DNA of 64,000 nucleotides from Mycobacterium senriense (GCF_019668465.1 NZ_AP024828.1:434001-498000), one strand, 5' to 3'. Shown: positions 45,005 to 55,480, numbered from the stretch's first letter. Numbers and translations are program-made. Notes: generated by a model not told the origin, from the sequence alone.

Positions 45005-46530
45005 CCATGCCGACAGCCGACGACCTGCGCGCCCGGGCGCGTGACGCCCTGCGGGCGATGGGGGCCGACGTCGCCCTCGGCGAGCCGGACGCCCACGGGA
45101 TGCCGGCCAGCACACCGATCACCGGCGAGGTCCTGTTCACCGTCGCGCCGACCACCCCCGAGCAGTCCGAGCAGGCGATATCGGATGCTGCGCAAGCGTT
45201 TTCGGTGTGGCGCGCCACCCCGGCCCCGGTTCGCGGCGCGCTGGTCTTGCGGCTCGGCGAGCTGCTGACCGAGCACAAGGACGAGCTGGCCACCCTGGTG
45301 ACGATCGAGGTCGGCAAGATCACCTCCGAGGCCGCCGGCGAGGTGCAGGAGATGATCGACATCTGCCAGTTCGCCGTCGGCCTGTCGCGTCAGCTCTACG
45401 GCCGCACCATCGCCTCGGAGCGCCCCGGCCATCGACTGCTGGAGACGTGGCATCCGCTCGGTGTCGTCGGGGTGATCACCGCGTTCAACTTCCCGGTCGC
45501 GGTCTGGGCCTGGAACGCCGCGCTGGCACTGGTGTGCGGGGACCCGGTGGTGTGGAAGCCCTCGGAGCTGACGCCGTTGACGGCGCTGGCCACCCAGTGG
45601 CTGATCGCACGGGCCGCGGCCGACGTGGGCGCACCACCCGCGGTGAGCTCCCTGGTGCTGGGTGACCGCGACCTGGGCGAGCTGCTGGTGGACGACCCGC
45701 GCATCGCGCTGGTGTCTGCGACCGGTTCGGTCCGGATGGGCCGGGCCGTCGGCCCCCGCGTCGCCGCCCGGTTCGGCCGGGTGCTGCTGGAACTGGGTGG
45801 CAACAACGCCGCCATCGTGACGCCGTCGGCCGACCTGGACCTCGCGGTGCGCGCGGTGGTGTTCGCCGCGGCCGGCACCGCCGGTCAACGCTGCACCAGC
45901 CTGCGTCGGCTGATCGTGCACCGCTCGGTCGCCGACGAGGTCGTCGCGCGCGTCGCGTCCGCCTTCGCGCAGCTGCGGATCGGCGACCCGGCCGCACCGG
46001 GCACCCTGGTCGGGCCGCTGATCCACGAGACCGCCTACCGCGACATGGTGGGCGCGCTGGAGCAGGCGCGCGCCGACGGCGGTGAGGTAATCGGCGGCGC
46101 GCGCACCCACCCCGGTGCCGCCGAACACCCGAGTTCCTACTACGTCGCGCCGGCCCTGGTGCGGATGCCCGCGCAGACCGCCATCGTGGCGGCCGAGACG
46201 TTCGCGCCCATCCTCTACGTGCTGACCTACGACGAACTGGATGACGCGATTGCGCTCAATAATGCCGTGCCGCAAGGTCTTTCGTCGGCCATTTTCACCA
46301 CCGACCTGCGGGAGGCCGAGCGGTTCCTGGCCGAATCCGACTGCGGAATCGCCAATGTCAACATCGGCACGTCAGGCGCGGAGATCGGCGGCGCGTTCGG
46401 CGGCGAGAAGGAGACCGGCGGCGGCCGCGAATCCGGCACCGACTCGTGGAAGGCTTACATGCGCCAAAGTACCAATACCGTCAATTATTCCGGCGAGTTG
46501 CCGCTGGCCCAGGGTGTGAAGTTCGGATGA
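45001..46530 (+). CDS. pcd: Pcd, piperideine-6-carboxylate (aminoadipate semialdehyde) dehydrogenase
   Basis: A 509-residue aldehyde dehydrogenase of the ALDH7 type. Key parts: GVVGVITAFNFPVAVWAWNAALAL, WKPSELTPLT, the general-base Glu in LLELGGNNAAIV, and the catalytic Cys in AGQRCTSLRRL. It oxidises aminoadipate semialdehyde to 2-aminoadipate with NAD. It begins at an ATG overlapping the previous stop (ATGA). It matches Rv3293, which I recall as slightly shorter at the N-terminus. Confidence 0.94.
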   Translation: MTMPTADDLRARARDALRAMGADVALGEPDAHGMPASTPITGEVLFTVAPTTPEQSEQAISDAAQAFSVWRATPAPVRGALVLRLGELLTEHKDELATLVTIEVGKITSEAAGEVQEMIDICQFAVGLSRQLYGRTIASERPGHRLLETWHPLGVVGVITAFNFPVAVWAWNAALALVCGDPVVWKPSELTPLTALATQWLIARAAADVGAPPAVSSLVLGDRDLGELLVDDPRIALVSATGSVRMGRAVGPRVAARFGRVLLELGGNNAAIVTPSADLDLAVRAVVFAAAGTAGQRCTSLRRLIVHRSVADEVVARVASAFAQLRIGDPAAPGTLVGPLIHETAYRDMVGALEQARADGGEVIGGARTHPGAAEHPSSYYVAPALVRMPAQTAIVAAETFAPILYVLTYDELDDAIALNNAVPQGLSSAIFTTDLREAERFLAESDCGIANVNIGTSGAEIGGAFGGEKETGGGRESGTDSWKAYMRQSTNTVNYSGELPLAQGVKFG

Positions 46531-46548
46531 ATCGAATGTGGTTGGCGT

Positions 46549-46569
46549 CTCATGTCGTATGAGTACTAT
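46549..46569 (+). promoter_or_regulatory. Operator palindrome and leaderless -10 of the tetR gene
   Basis: CTCAT-GTCGT-ATGAG (46549-46563) is a perfect 5-bp inverted repeat. It directly abuts TACTAT (46564-46569), a TANNNT -10 that is followed by exactly 7 bases and the ATG of the regulator. This gives a leaderless transcript controlled from an operator touching the -10, the usual design of autorepressed TetR genes. Confidence 0.5.
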
Positions 46570-46576
46570 CTGACAC

Positions 46577-47248
46577 ATGCCGACAGCCCGCAGGCGCTTG
46601 TCCCCCGAGGACCGACGCGCTGAGCTGCTCGCTTTAGGGGCAGAGGTGTTTGGGAAGCGACCCTACGACGAGGTCCGCATCGACGAGATTGCGGAACGCG
46701 CCGGGGTATCGCGCGCCCTGATGTACCACTATTTCCCGGACAAGCGGGCATTCTTCGCGGCGGTGGTGAAAGACGAGGCCGACCGCCTGTACGAGAACAC
46801 CAACATGGACGACGCCACCGGCTTGACCATGTATGAAGAGGTCAGAACCGGTGTGATGGCCTACATGGCCTACCACGAGCAGAATCCCGAGGCCGCGTGG
46901 GCCGCGTACGTCGGTTTGGGCCGTTCCGACCCGGTCCTGTTGGGCGTCGACGACGAAGCCAAGAACCGTCAGCTCGAACACATCATGACCCGCATCACCG
47001 ACCTCGTGGCCAAGACGCCCGCCCGCAAGCTCGAGCCCGACGTCGAGCGCGACCTGCGGGTGATCTGCCACGGCTGGCTGGCGTTCACCTTCGAGCTGTG
47101 CCGGCAGCGCATCATCGACCCCACGACCGACGCCGATCGCCTCGCCGACGCGTGCGCACACTCACTGTTCGACGCCATCGCCCGGGTGCCCGAGATTCCC
47201 GGGGAGCTGTCCCACGCGATGTCGACCGCTCGCCTCGAGCCGCGCTAG
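46577..47248 (+). CDS. TetR family transcriptional regulator (Rv3295-like)
   Basis: A 223-residue TetR protein. HTH at about residues 12-58: ELLALGAEVFGKRPYDEVRI, DEIAERAGVSRALMYHYFPDK. The ligand domain is not close to a characterised family member. It is preceded by a candidate operator and a leaderless promoter and is followed by lhr after 37 bases. In H37Rv, Rv3294c lies between pcd and this gene; here only 46 bases separate them, so that gene is missing. Confidence 0.88.
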   Translation: MPTARRRLSPEDRRAELLALGAEVFGKRPYDEVRIDEIAERAGVSRALMYHYFPDKRAFFAAVVKDEADRLYENTNMDDATGLTMYEEVRTGVMAYMAYHEQNPEAAWAAYVGLGRSDPVLLGVDDEAKNRQLEHIMTRITDLVAKTPARKLEPDVERDLRVICHGWLAFTFELCRQRIIDPTTDADRLADACAHSLFDAIARVPEIPGELSHAMSTARLEPR

Positions 47249-47285
47249 CCGGTGCCTTGTCGGTGCCCGTTGGCACCATGGATAG

Positions 47286-50200
47286 GTGAGCACTCGCGCT
47301 GATTCCGGGCCGCCCGGCCGTTCCGACCCATTGGGCCGGTTCAGCGCCATCACCCGCGAGTGGTTCACCAGCACCTTCGACTCCCCCACCACCGCCCAGG
47401 CCGAGGCCTGGAACGCGATCGCCGACGGCCACAACACCCTGGTGATCGCCCCGACCGGCTCAGGTAAGACGCTGGCGGCGTTCCTGTGGGCGCTGGACAG
47501 CCTGGCCGGCTCGACGGAGCGCCCGCCCGGCACCCGCGTGCTCTACGTCTCCCCGCTCAAGGCGCTGGCCGTCGACGTCGAACGCAACCTGCGCACCCCC
47601 CTGGCCGGCCTCACCCGCATCGCCGAGCGTCAGGGCCTGCCTGCCCCGGACATCAGCGTCGGGGTCCGCTCCGGCGACACCCCGCCCGCCGCCCGTCGTC
47701 AGCTGATCAACCGCCCGCCCGACGTGCTGATCACCACACCCGAGTCGCTGTTTCTGATGCTCACCTCGGCCGCGCGCGAGACGTTGGCCGGTGTGCAGAC
47801 CGTGATCGTGGACGAGATCCACGCCATCGCCGCCGGCAAGCGCGGTGCGCACCTGGCCGTGTCGCTGGAGCGCCTCGACGCGCTGCGGGAGGACAAGCCG
47901 GCCCAGCGCATCGGGTTGTCGGCCACGGTGCGCCCGCCCGAGGAACTCGCCCGATTCCTGTCCGGGCAGGCGCCGACGACCATCGTGGCCCCGCCGTCGG
48001 CCAAGACAGTCGAGCTCACCGTTCAGGTGCCGGTGCCCGACATGGCCAACCTGGCCAACAACACCATCTGGCCCGACGTGGAGAACCGCCTGGTCGACCT
48101 GATCGAATCGCACAATTCCACCATCGTCTTCGCCAACTCCCGCCGGCTGGCCGAGCGGCTCACCGCCCGGCTCAACGAGATTCACGCCGAACGCTGCGGC
48201 GTCGAACTGTCCACCGACGCCAATCCGAAGGTGGCCGGGGGAGCCCCGGCGCACATCATGGGCAGCGGCCAGACCTACGGCGCGGACCCGATTCTGGCCC
48301 GCGCCCACCACGGTTCGGTCAGCAAGGAACAGCGCGCCCTGGTCGAAGAGGACCTCAAACGCGGAACGCTCAAGGCGGTGGTGGCGACCTCGAGCCTGGA
48401 GCTGGGTATCGACATGGGTGCGGTCGATCTGGTGATCCAGGTGGAGGCGCCGCCGTCGGTGGCCAGCGGCCTGCAGCGCATCGGCCGGGCCGGCCACCAG
48501 GTGGGCGAGGTTTCGCGGGGCGTGCTGTTCCCCAAGCACCGCACCGACCTGATCGGCTGCGCGGTCAGCGTCCAGCGCATGCTGACCGGCCAGATCGAAA
48601 CCATGCGGGTGCCCGCCAATCCGCTCGACATCCTGGCGCAGCAGACCGTGGCGGCGGCCGCGCTGGAACCGTTGGACGCCGACCGGTGGTTCGACACGGT
48701 CCGGCGGTCCGCCCCGTTCGCGACGCTGCCGCGCAGCGTGTACGAGGCCACCCTGGACCTGTTGAGCGGCAAGTACCCGTCCACCGAATTCGCCGAGCTG
48801 CGACCGCGGTTGGTCTACGATCGCGACACCGGCACGCTGACCGCGCGGCCCGGCGCGCAGCGGCTGGCCGTGACCTCCGGCGGCGCCATCCCCGATCGCG
48901 GGCTGTTCACCGTCTACCTCGCCTCCGAGGCCGAAAAGCCTTCGCGGGTAGGTGAACTCGAAGAGGAGATGGTTTACGAGTCGCGCCCTGGCGACGTCAT
49001 CTCGCTGGGCGCCACCAGCTGGCGCATCACCGAGATCACCCACGACCGGGTACTCGTCGTCCCCGCACCCGGCCAGCCGGCCCGGTTGCCGTTCTGGCGC
49101 GGCGACGGGCTGGGCCGCCCGGCCGAGCTGGGCGCCGCGCTCGGCGCGTTCACCGGCGAGCTGGCCGGGCTGAAGCGTGAGGCGTTCGACACCCGTTGCG
49201 CCGAACTGGGTTTCGACGCATACGCCACCGACAACCTGTGGGGTCTGCTCGACGAGCAGCGCAGCGCCGCCGGGGTGGTGCCCACCGACACCACCCTGCT
49301 GGTCGAGCGGTTCCGCGACGAACTGGGTGACTGGCGGGTGATCCTGCACTCGCCGTACGGGCTTCCCGTGAACGGGCCGCTGGCGCTGGCGGTGGCCCGC
49401 CGGCTGCGCGAGCGCTACGGCATCGACGAGAAGCCCACCGCGTCCGACGACGGCGTCGTGGTGCGACTGCCCGACACCGGTGATGGCCCGCCCGGCGCCG
49501 ACCTTTTCGTCTTCGACGCCGAGGAGATCGACCCGATCGTCACCGCCGAGGTGGGTGGCTCGGCGCTGTTCGCGTCGCGGTTCCGCGAGTGCGCGGCGCG
49601 CGCCCTGCTGCTGCCGCGCCGGCACCCGGGCCGCCGCTCGCCTTTGTGGCAGCAGCGCCAGCGCGCCGCCCAGCTGCTGGAGGTGGCCCGCAAATACCCC
49701 GACTTCCCGGTGGTGCTGGAGACCATCCGCGAATGCCTGCAGGACGTCTACGACGTCCCGGCCCTGACCCTGCTGATGACCGGCATCGCGCACCGGCGGG
49801 TGCGGGTGCTCGAGGTCGAGACGCAGCGGCCGTCACCGTTCGCGGCGTCGCTGCTGTTCGGCTACGTCGGCGCCTTCATGTACGAAGGCGACAGCCCGCT
49901 GGCGGAGCGCCGGGCCGCGGCGCTGTCGCTGGACAGCACGCTGTTGGCCGAGCTGCTGGGTCGGGTGGAGCTGCGCGACCTGCTCGATCCCGACATCATC
50001 GCCGCCACCGGCCGCCAGCTTCAGCACCTCGCACCGGACCGGGCCGCCCGCGACGCCGAGGGCGTCGCGGACCTGCTGCGGCTGCTGGGCCCGCTGACCG
50101 AGGAGGAGGTGGCCGCCCGCGCCGGCGGCGCCGACGTGGGCGGCTGGCTGGAAGGGCTGCGCGCGGCCCGGCGCGCGCTGACGGTGTCGTTCGCCGGCCG

Positions 50201-51884
50201 CAGCTGGTGGGTGGCCATCGAGGACATCGGCCGCCTGCGCGACGGCATCGGCATCGCGGTTCCGTTGGGCGTGCCGGCCGCCTTCACCGAGGAGGTGGCC
50301 GACCCGCTGGGCGAGTTGCTGGGCCGCTACGCGCGCACCCATACCCCGTTCACCACCGGCGAGGCCGCCGCCCGGTTCGGGCTGGGGCTGCGGGTGACCG
50401 CCGACATCTTGGGCCGGCTGGCCGGTGACGGCCGGCTGGTGCGCGGCGACTTCGTCGCCGCGGCGGAAATGCCCGGGGCCCCGGTGGCCGGGGGTGAGCA
50501 GTGGTGTGACGCCGACGTGCTGCGCATCCTGCGGCGACGGTCGCTGGCGGCGCTGCGGGCCCAGGTCGAGCCGGTCAGCACGGCCGCCTACGGCCGGTTC
50601 CTGCCGGCCTGGCATCGGGTGGCGGCGGCCGAATCGTCGCGCTCCCCAAGCCATTCCGGGCTGGACGGCCTTATGACGGTGATCGATCAGCTTGCCGGGG
50701 TGAAGATGCCCGCTTCGGCGATCGAGCCGCTGGTGCTCTCCCCTCGGATCCGCGACTACTCCCCCGCGCTGCTCGACGAGTTGCTCGCCACCGGCGAGGT
50801 CACCTGGTCAGGGGCCGGGTCGATCTCCAGTGGCGACGGCTGGATCGCGTTGCACCCCAGCGAATCCGCGCCGCTGACGCTGCCCGGGCCGGCCGACATC
50901 GAACTGGGCGACGCCCACCGCGCCGTCCTGGACACGCTGGCGCCGGGGGGAGCCTACTTCTTCCGCCAGCTCACGCAGGACGGGATACCTGAGTCCGAGC
51001 TCAAATCCGCGCTGTGGGAACTGATCTGGGCCGGCTGGATCACCGGCGATACCTTCGCCCCGGTGCGCGCCCTGCTCGGGGGCGCCGGCACCCGCAAGCG
51101 CTCCGCGCCCGCGCACCGGTCGCACCGCCCGCCGCGACTGAGCCGACACAGCATCGCGCACCCGCAGTCGCGGCCCGCCGACCCGACGGTGGCCGGCCGG
51201 TGGTCGATTCTGCCCGCCCCGGAACCGGACTCCACGCTGCGCGCCCACTACCAGGCCGAGCTCCTGCTGGGCCGCCACGGCGTGCTGACCCGGGGCGCGG
51301 TGACCGCCGAGGGCGTGCCCGGCGGGTTCGCCACCCTGTACAAGGTGCTGAGCACCTTCGAGGACGCCGGCCGATGCCAGCGCGGCTACTTCATCGAGTC
51401 GTTGGGCGGCGCGCAGTTCGCGGTCGCGTCGACGGTTGACCGGCTGCGCGCCTACTCCGACGGAATCGACCCGGAACGGCCCGAGTACCGGGCGATCGCG
51501 CTGGCCGCCGCGGACCCGGCCAACCCCTACGGCGCCGCGCTGCCCTGGCCCGGCCCCCGCGGCGAGGACTCGGGGTCCGGGGGGACGGGGGCACGCCCGG
51601 GCCGCAAGGCCGGTGCGCTGGTGGTGCTGGTGGACGGCGAGCTGGCCTGGTTCCTCGAGCGGGGCGGGCGGTCACTGCTCACCTTCACCGACGACCCGGC
51701 CGCCAATCACGCCGCGGCGACGGCGCTGGCGGACCTGGTCGCGTCGCGGCGCGTCGCGTCGATCCTGGTCGAACGCATCGACGGGGTACCGGCCCTGCAG
51801 CCCCGCGCGGACGGGCCCGGCCCGGCCGACGCGCTCTCCGACGCCGGGTTCGCCCGCACCCCGCGCGGAATGCGGCTGCGCTGA
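47286..51884 (+). CDS. lhr: Lhr, large DNA helicase-related protein
   Basis: A 1532-residue superfamily 2 helicase. The core (about 1-860) has Walker [17 protein letters not shown] box [18 protein letters not shown], motif [17 protein letters not shown] and motif [13 protein letters not shown] winged-helix and Lhr-specific domain follow, then a C-terminal domain of about 600 residues found in the long Lhr forms. It is an ATP-driven 3'-5' translocase that unwinds RNA:DNA hybrids, and in mycobacteria is DNA-damage induced. The start GTG is the first of the frame; nei1 begins 1 base after the stop, so repair functions are linked. Confidence 0.95.
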   Translation: MSTRADSGPPGRSDPLGRFSAITREWFTSTFDSPTTAQAEAWNAIADGHNTLVIAPTGSGKTLAAFLWALDSLAGSTERPPGTRVLYVSPLKALAVDVERNLRTPLAGLTRIAERQGLPAPDISVGVRSGDTPPAARRQLINRPPDVLITTPESLFLMLTSAARETLAGVQTVIVDEIHAIAAGKRGAHLAVSLERLDALREDKPAQRIGLSATVRPPEELARFLSGQAPTTIVAPPSAKTVELTVQVPVPDMANLANNTIWPDVENRLVDLIESHNSTIVFANSRRLAERLTARLNEIHAERCGVELSTDANPKVAGGAPAHIMGSGQTYGADPILARAHHGSVSKEQRALVEEDLKRGTLKAVVATSSLELGIDMGAVDLVIQVEAPPSVASGLQRIGRAGHQVGEVSRGVLFPKHRTDLIGCAVSVQRMLTGQIETMRVPANPLDILAQQTVAAAALEPLDADRWFDTVRRSAPFATLPRSVYEATLDLLSGKYPSTEFAELRPRLVYDRDTGTLTARPGAQRLAVTSGGAIPDRGLFTVYLASEAEKPSRVGELEEEMVYESRPGDVISLGATSWRITEITHDRVLVVPAPGQPARLPFWRGDGLGRPAELGAALGAFTGELAGLKREAFDTRCAELGFDAYATDNLWGLLDEQRSAAGVVPTDTTLLVERFRDELGDWRVILHSPYGLPVNGPLALAVARRLRERYGIDEKPTASDDGVVVRLPDTGDGPPGADLFVFDAEEIDPIVTAEVGGSALFASRFRECAARALLLPRRHPGRRSPLWQQRQRAAQLLEVARKYPDFPVVLETIRECLQDVYDVPALTLLMTGIAHRRVRVLEVETQRPSPFAASLLFGYVGAFMYEGDSPLAERRAAALSLDSTLLAELLGRVELRDLLDPDIIAATGRQLQHLAPDRAARDAEGVADLLRLLGPLTEEEVAARAGGADVGGWLEGLRAARRALTVSFAGRSWWVAIEDIGRLRDGIGIAVPLGVPAAFTEEVADPLGELLGRYARTHTPFTTGEAAARFGLGLRVTADILGRLAGDGRLVRGDFVAAAEMPGAPVAGGEQWCDADVLRILRRRSLAALRAQVEPVSTAAYGRFLPAWHRVAAAESSRSPSHSGLDGLMTVIDQLAGVKMPASAIEPLVLSPRIRDYSPALLDELLATGEVTWSGAGSISSGDGWIALHPSESAPLTLPGPADIELGDAHRAVLDTLAPGGAYFFRQLTQDGIPESELKSALWELIWAGWITGDTFAPVRALLGGAGTRKRSAPAHRSHRPPRLSRHSIAHPQSRPADPTVAGRWSILPAPEPDSTLRAHYQAELLLGRHGVLTRGAVTAEGVPGGFATLYKVLSTFEDAGRCQRGYFIESLGGAQFAVASTVDRLRAYSDGIDPERPEYRAIALAAADPANPYGAALPWPGPRGEDSGSGGTGARPGRKAGALVVLVDGELAWFLERGGRSLLTFTDDPAANHAAATALADLVASRRVASILVERIDGVPALQPRADGPGPADALSDAGFARTPRGMRLR

Positions 51885-51885
51885 C

Positions 51886-52641
51886 ATGCCCGAAGGCGAC
51901 ACCGTCTGGCACACCGCCGCCGTGCTGCGCGAGCACCTGGTCGGCGGCACCCTGACCCGCTGTGACATCCGGGTGCCGCGGTTCGCCACCGTCGATCTCA
52001 CCGGGCAGGTGGTCGACGAGGTGCTCAGCCGCGGGAAGCACCTGTTCATCCGGGTCGGAGCCGCCAGCATTCACTCGCACCTGAAGATGGACGGCAGCTG
52101 GCGGGTCGGCAAGCGCCCGGCACGGGTCGACCACCGTGCGCGCATCATCCTGGAAACCGACAGCGTCCGCGCCGTCGGCGTGGACCTCGGCGTGCTGGAG
52201 GTCCTGGAGCGCGAGCGTGACGGTGACGCCGTGGCGCATCTGGGCCCCGATCTGCTGGGCGAGGATTGGGATCCCGCGCTCGCCGCCGCCAACCTGACGG
52301 CCGACCCGGACCGGCCGATCGCCGAGGCGCTGCTGGACCAGCGGGTGCTGGCCGGGGTCGGCAACGTCTACTGCAACGAATTGTGTTTCCTTTCCGGGCA
52401 TCTGCCCACCGCGCCGGTGCGCGACATCGCCGACCCCCGTCGGCTGGTCTCGCGCGCGCGGGACATGTTGTGGCTCAATCGCTTCCGCTGGAACCGGTGC
52501 ACCACCGGCGACACCCGAACCGGACGCCAGCTGTGGGTCTACGGGCGATCCGGGCAGCCCTGCCGCCGCTGCGGCACCCGGATCAACTTCGACGACTCCG
52601 GCGAACGGGTGACGTACTGGTGCCCGTCCTGCCAGCGCTGA
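51886..52641 (+). CDS. nei1: Nei1, endonuclease VIII-type DNA glycosylase
   Basis: A 251-residue Fpg/Nei glycosylase. The catalytic N-terminus is [12 protein letters not shown] (Pro after Met, then Glu). A helix-two-turn-helix region ([19 protein letters not shown]) and a zinc finger [10 protein letters not shown]...YWCPSC are complete, so it should be active on oxidised pyrimidines and ring-opened bases. It corresponds to Rv3297. The frame stays open upstream inside lhr, but the true start is this ATG. Confidence 0.93.
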   Translation: MPEGDTVWHTAAVLREHLVGGTLTRCDIRVPRFATVDLTGQVVDEVLSRGKHLFIRVGAASIHSHLKMDGSWRVGKRPARVDHRARIILETDSVRAVGVDLGVLEVLERERDGDAVAHLGPDLLGEDWDPALAAANLTADPDRPIAEALLDQRVLAGVGNVYCNELCFLSGHLPTAPVRDIADPRRLVSRARDMLWLNRFRWNRCTTGDTRTGRQLWVYGRSGQPCRRCGTRINFDDSGERVTYWCPSCQR

Positions 52642-52643
52642 GG

Positions 52644-52713
52644 CGCCGCTAGTCCCGATGGCGGCGACCCGCAGCGCCCGGCTTCGCCGCGCTTGCGATC
52701 GCCGCTAGTCCCG
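52644..52713. repeat. Third copy of the hairpin repeat, at the lpqC 3' end
   Basis: A unit at 52658-52706 (ATGGCGGCGACCCGCAGC ... CGATCGCCGCT) is about 85-90 percent like the two units at 30370-30474, including compensating changes in the stem (GGCGGCGA with TCGCCGC). The 14-base word CGCCGCTAGTCCCG flanks it exactly at 52644-52657 and 52700-52713, giving a 56-bp period. It lies between the convergent nei1 and lpqC and supplies the TAG stop of lpqC. Confidence 0.8.
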
Positions 52714-53622
52714 GGCGTGCGCGAGGAAGAACTGGGCGATGGCCTCGGACCCGTCGAGCGCGCGGGTGGTGGGGCCGATGACGGCCGCGGGCAGATATTG
52801 CTTTCCGCCCGGCCAGGTGTGGCCGCCGCTGTCGATCTTGTAGAACACCACCTCGGTGTTCGCCGCGCATCCCGTGGACTCGTAGCGGCGCACGACGGTG
52901 CCGTCGCGGACGTCGGGCAGCGCCTCCATGGCCGGCTCGCCCTGGCACCCGTCGGCCGAGCGCCACTTGGCGACCATGGTGTCCACCGAGATGGAGTGGC
53001 TGACCCCGCCGCGCCCGCGCACCGCCCCACCCTTGAACGGCACCAGCGGGTCGGCGGTGCCGTGGGCTTCCCAGACCGAAACCGGCTGTGAAGGTTTGCA
53101 GGCCACCCCCACGCCCAGGGTGCCGGCCACCGGGGCGACCGCGGCGAACAGGTCGGCGCGGTCGCACGCCAGCCGGTTGGTCATGAAGCCGCCGTTGGAC
53201 ATCCCGGTGACGAACACGTGCCCGGGCGCGATGCCGTAGTCGTTCTGCAGCTTGTTCACCAGTCCGGCCAGAAAGGCCACATCGTCGATGTGGCGGCGAT
53301 CGGCGGGCGAGGCACCGCGCCCGTCTGCCCAGCTCTTGTCGTAGCCGTCGGGGTAGGCCACCAACAGGTTGTGGGCATCAGCAACGCTGTCGAAGCCCGT
53401 CAGGCCGCGCTGCGAGATCCCGGTGCCGCCGCCCCCGTGCAAACTGAGCACCAGCCCGACGGGGTCGCCCGCCGGCACGTGCACCCTGTAGGTTCGGTCC
53501 ATGCCGCCGGATCGAAAGGTGCCGGAAATGTCTCGAGCGCTGGCCGCCGACACGTGCCGCACACCGCAGCCGACCACGCATATCGCCACCACAGCGAGCC
53601 ACAGCCACCGCGCGTATGCCAT
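52705..53622 (-). CDS. lpqC: LpqC, lipoprotein esterase (PHB depolymerase/feruloyl esterase family)
   Basis: A 305-residue lipoprotein. The signal peptide ends in a lipobox (VVGC, Cys19). The alpha/beta-hydrolase shows LVLSLHGGGGTG (oxyanion region), the nucleophile elbow GMSNGGFMTN, HGTADPLVPF with the likely acid, and SGGHTWPGG with the catalytic His. Secreted, surface-anchored esterase; substrate unknown. It corresponds to Rv3298c. In H37Rv it is followed by atsB, which is absent here. Confidence 0.9.
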   Translation of the reverse strand: MAYARWLWLAVVAICVVGCGVRHVSAASARDISGTFRSGGMDRTYRVHVPAGDPVGLVLSLHGGGGTGISQRGLTGFDSVADAHNLLVAYPDGYDKSWADGRGASPADRRHIDDVAFLAGLVNKLQNDYGIAPGHVFVTGMSNGGFMTNRLACDRADLFAAVAPVAGTLGVGVACKPSQPVSVWEAHGTADPLVPFKGGAVRGRGGVSHSISVDTMVAKWRSADGCQGEPAMEALPDVRDGTVVRRYESTGCAANTEVVFYKIDSGGHTWPGGKQYLPAAVIGPTTRALDGSEAIAQFFLAHARD

Positions 53623-53813
53623 GCCGTCAGATCACCGACGGCGCGTCGACGAGGGCTCGCCGGTAACGCGTGTCCGACGCCGGAGCAAACCCTTGTGTGG
53701 CACACACCGCATTATCGGCGATCCGGCACCTGGCGCCTCCGCGACATGCAAACATTCGAACTAGCCCCGCCTTCAGCAAGCAACGGCACTTCTGTTCCAC
53801 GGGAGTATCAGAA

Positions 53814-54179
53814 ATGACGACCACCCAGATGCGCAAGCCCACCCGGGCGCTGTCGCTCCTGGCGATCGGCGTGGTGCCGGTGGCCGCGTTGCTCGGCGTG
53901 CTGGCCGCGTCCGCCACCGCGCACGCCACCAATCCCGACGATGCCTTCCTGGCCGCCCTGAAAGCCAAGGGCATCAATTACGAGTCACCCGACGCCGCGG
54001 TCAATTCCGGGCACACCGTGTGTCACGAACTCGATATGGGCCAGACACCCGAACAGGTCGCCAACAGCGTGTTGTCCAGCAGCACCCTGGACAGCTATCA
54101 CGCCGGCTATTTCGTCGGGGTCAGCATCAAGGCGTACTGCCCGAAGTACGCGGATGCGGCGGCATCGTCCGGGTCCTGA
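53814..54179 (+). CDS. Small secreted DUF732 protein
   Basis: A 121-residue protein. The signal peptide (about 38 residues) ends ATAHA before TNPDDAFLAALKAKGINY, the DUF732 start. Two Cys (HTVCHEL and AYCPKYA) could form a disulfide. The fold is a small helical bundle; DUF732 proteins are abundant and secreted in mycobacteria, with no settled function. The ATG at 53814 has GGGAG upstream; the frame runs upstream without a sensible sequence. It lies divergent from lpqC. Confidence 0.85.
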   Translation: MTTTQMRKPTRALSLLAIGVVPVAALLGVLAASATAHATNPDDAFLAALKAKGINYESPDAAVNSGHTVCHELDMGQTPEQVANSVLSSSTLDSYHAGYFVGVSIKAYCPKYADAAASSGS

Positions 54180-54192
54180 AAGTTACCGCCGG

Positions 54193-54225
54193 TTGACAGA
54201 CTCGTGATGCAATCGCGGATAGAAT
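54193..54225 (+). promoter_or_regulatory. Possible promoter of the small secreted protein gene
   Basis: TTGACA (54193-54198) is a perfect -35 sequence, and TAGAAT (54220-54225) a -10 of TANNNT type. The 21-base spacer is longer than normal, so only one of the two may be used. The gene start is 36 bases further on. Confidence 0.35.
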
Positions 54226-54261
54226 TTCAGGTATCCGAAACGAAGAAGTTCAAGGCCGAAA

Positions 54262-54474
54262 ATGATTTTGAAACTTTTGGTCGGTGTTGCGGGTATCGCG
54301 ATCGCTCTCGGCGTTTCCAGCGCGGCCACGGCATCGGCCACCACCGACCCCAATCCGTTCAGCCATCTCGGCTGCGCCTGTAAGGATTCCGATTCACCGG
54401 GCAGCCCCGCCGTGCGGGACAAGATCAATCGGGGCATCCAGCAAGGCATTTCGGCCCCGCCCATCGGGCGGTAA
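54262..54474 (+). CDS. Small secreted protein with a CxC pair
   Basis: A 70-residue protein with a signal peptide of about 27 residues (MILKLLVGVAGIAIALGVSS, ending ASA before TTDPNPF). The mature part of about 43 residues has a CAC pair (HLGCACKDSDSPG) and a Pro/Gly-rich end. Similar short secreted proteins are widespread in mycobacteria without a known role. AAGG lies 7-10 bases before the ATG. It is convergent with the corA-like gene. Confidence 0.75.
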   Translation: MILKLLVGVAGIAIALGVSSAATASATTDPNPFSHLGCACKDSDSPGSPAVRDKINRGIQQGISAPPIGR

Positions 54475-54481
54475 TCGCGGC

Positions 54482-55480
54482 CTACAGCCAGTCGCGACGC
54501 TTGAACATCACGTAGAGCACCACCATCAAGACGGCTATCACGCCGGTACTGGCCGCGAATCCGGCGTGCGTGCCGAAGCCCGGGTAGGGCACGTTCTGCC
54601 CGTAGAAACCCGTGATCGCCGTCGGCACTGCGATGATCGCGGCCCATCCCGTCAGCTTCTTCATGACGATGTTCAACCGGGCGTCCTGCAACGACAGGTT
54701 GGTCTCGAAAATGGTTGTGATCATGTCGCGCAAGGATTCCGTCCATTCGGACACCCGCAGCACGTGGTCGTACAGGTCGGCGTACAGCGGGTCCAGCCGG
54801 CGATCGGAGCCGTCCGAAACACGATGATGCACAATCGCGTTGACGACTTCGCGCATCGGCAGGGCGACGCGGCGCAGGTTCACCAGGTCCCTGCGCAGCC
54901 GGAAGGTGTGGCGCTGAAAGATTCCCTTGCGCGGCCCGCCGTCGAACAGCTCGTCCTCGATGGCTTCGATGCAGTCATCGAGGGCCTCCACGGCGGTGAA
55001 ATGGCTGTCCACCACCACGTCGAGCAGGCCGTGCACCAGTGCACCGACGCCGTAGCTCTGGCCGCCGATCTCCTGCCACCGCCGGGTCACCTGCGTCATG
55101 TCGAAGTCGGGCGTCAGGCGCACGGTGATCAGCCCCTGCGGCAGCACGAATCCCGAAATGCGTTGCATCGACAGCATCCGCTCGCCGGTATCGGCGGTGT
55201 CCGTGGCGACGTGCACGGCGTAGACGGTGAAGAAGGTGTGGCTTTCGTAGGCGGTGGCCTTGACCCGCTCGGCGGCCGCCACGGCGTCTTCGACCGCCCA
55301 GCGGTTCAGGCCGAGTTCGTCAGCCAGCCCGCACAGCGTGTCGTGGTCCGGTTCGCACAGGTCGGCCCACACCAGGGTGTCGGGTTCGGTGAGGTAGTCC
55401 GAGATCTTGTCGAACTCGAAGTCGTCCTGCGCCTTGCCACCGCGCCACACCCGGCCCTGGATACTCGATGCGATCTGCAT
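54482..55480 (-). CDS. CorA family divalent cation transporter (GQN variant)
   Basis: A 332-residue protein with a long cytoplasmic N-terminal domain, a long helix, and two C-terminal transmembrane helices (about residues 270-290 and 308-326). The pore-loop signature, normally GMN, reads YGQN here (GFYGQNVPYPGF). CorA-type channels carry Mg or Co, ZntB-type export Zn; the Met-to-Gln change makes ion choice uncertain. ATG 55480 is preceded by GAGAAG; a GTG one codon earlier is also possible. It diverges from the DUF5994 gene. Confidence 0.85.
   Translation of the reverse strand: MQIASSIQGRVWRGGKAQDDFEFDKISDYLTEPDTLVWADLCEPDHDTLCGLADELGLNRWAVEDAVAAAERVKATAYESHTFFTVYAVHVATDTADTGERMLSMQRISGFVLPQGLITVRLTPDFDMTQVTRRWQEIGGQSYGVGALVHGLLDVVVDSHFTAVEALDDCIEAIEDELFDGGPRKGIFQRHTFRLRRDLVNLRRVALPMREVVNAIVHHRVSDGSDRRLDPLYADLYDHVLRVSEWTESLRDMITTIFETNLSLQDARLNIVMKKLTGWAAIIAVPTAITGFYGQNVPYPGFGTHAGFAASTGVIAVLMVVLYVMFKRRDWL

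Noticed and set aside
47460..49793. A 777-codon minus-strand open frame inside lhr
   Set aside because: Antisense mirror of helicase codons; repetitive Arg/Gly/Gln composition and no recognisable motif.
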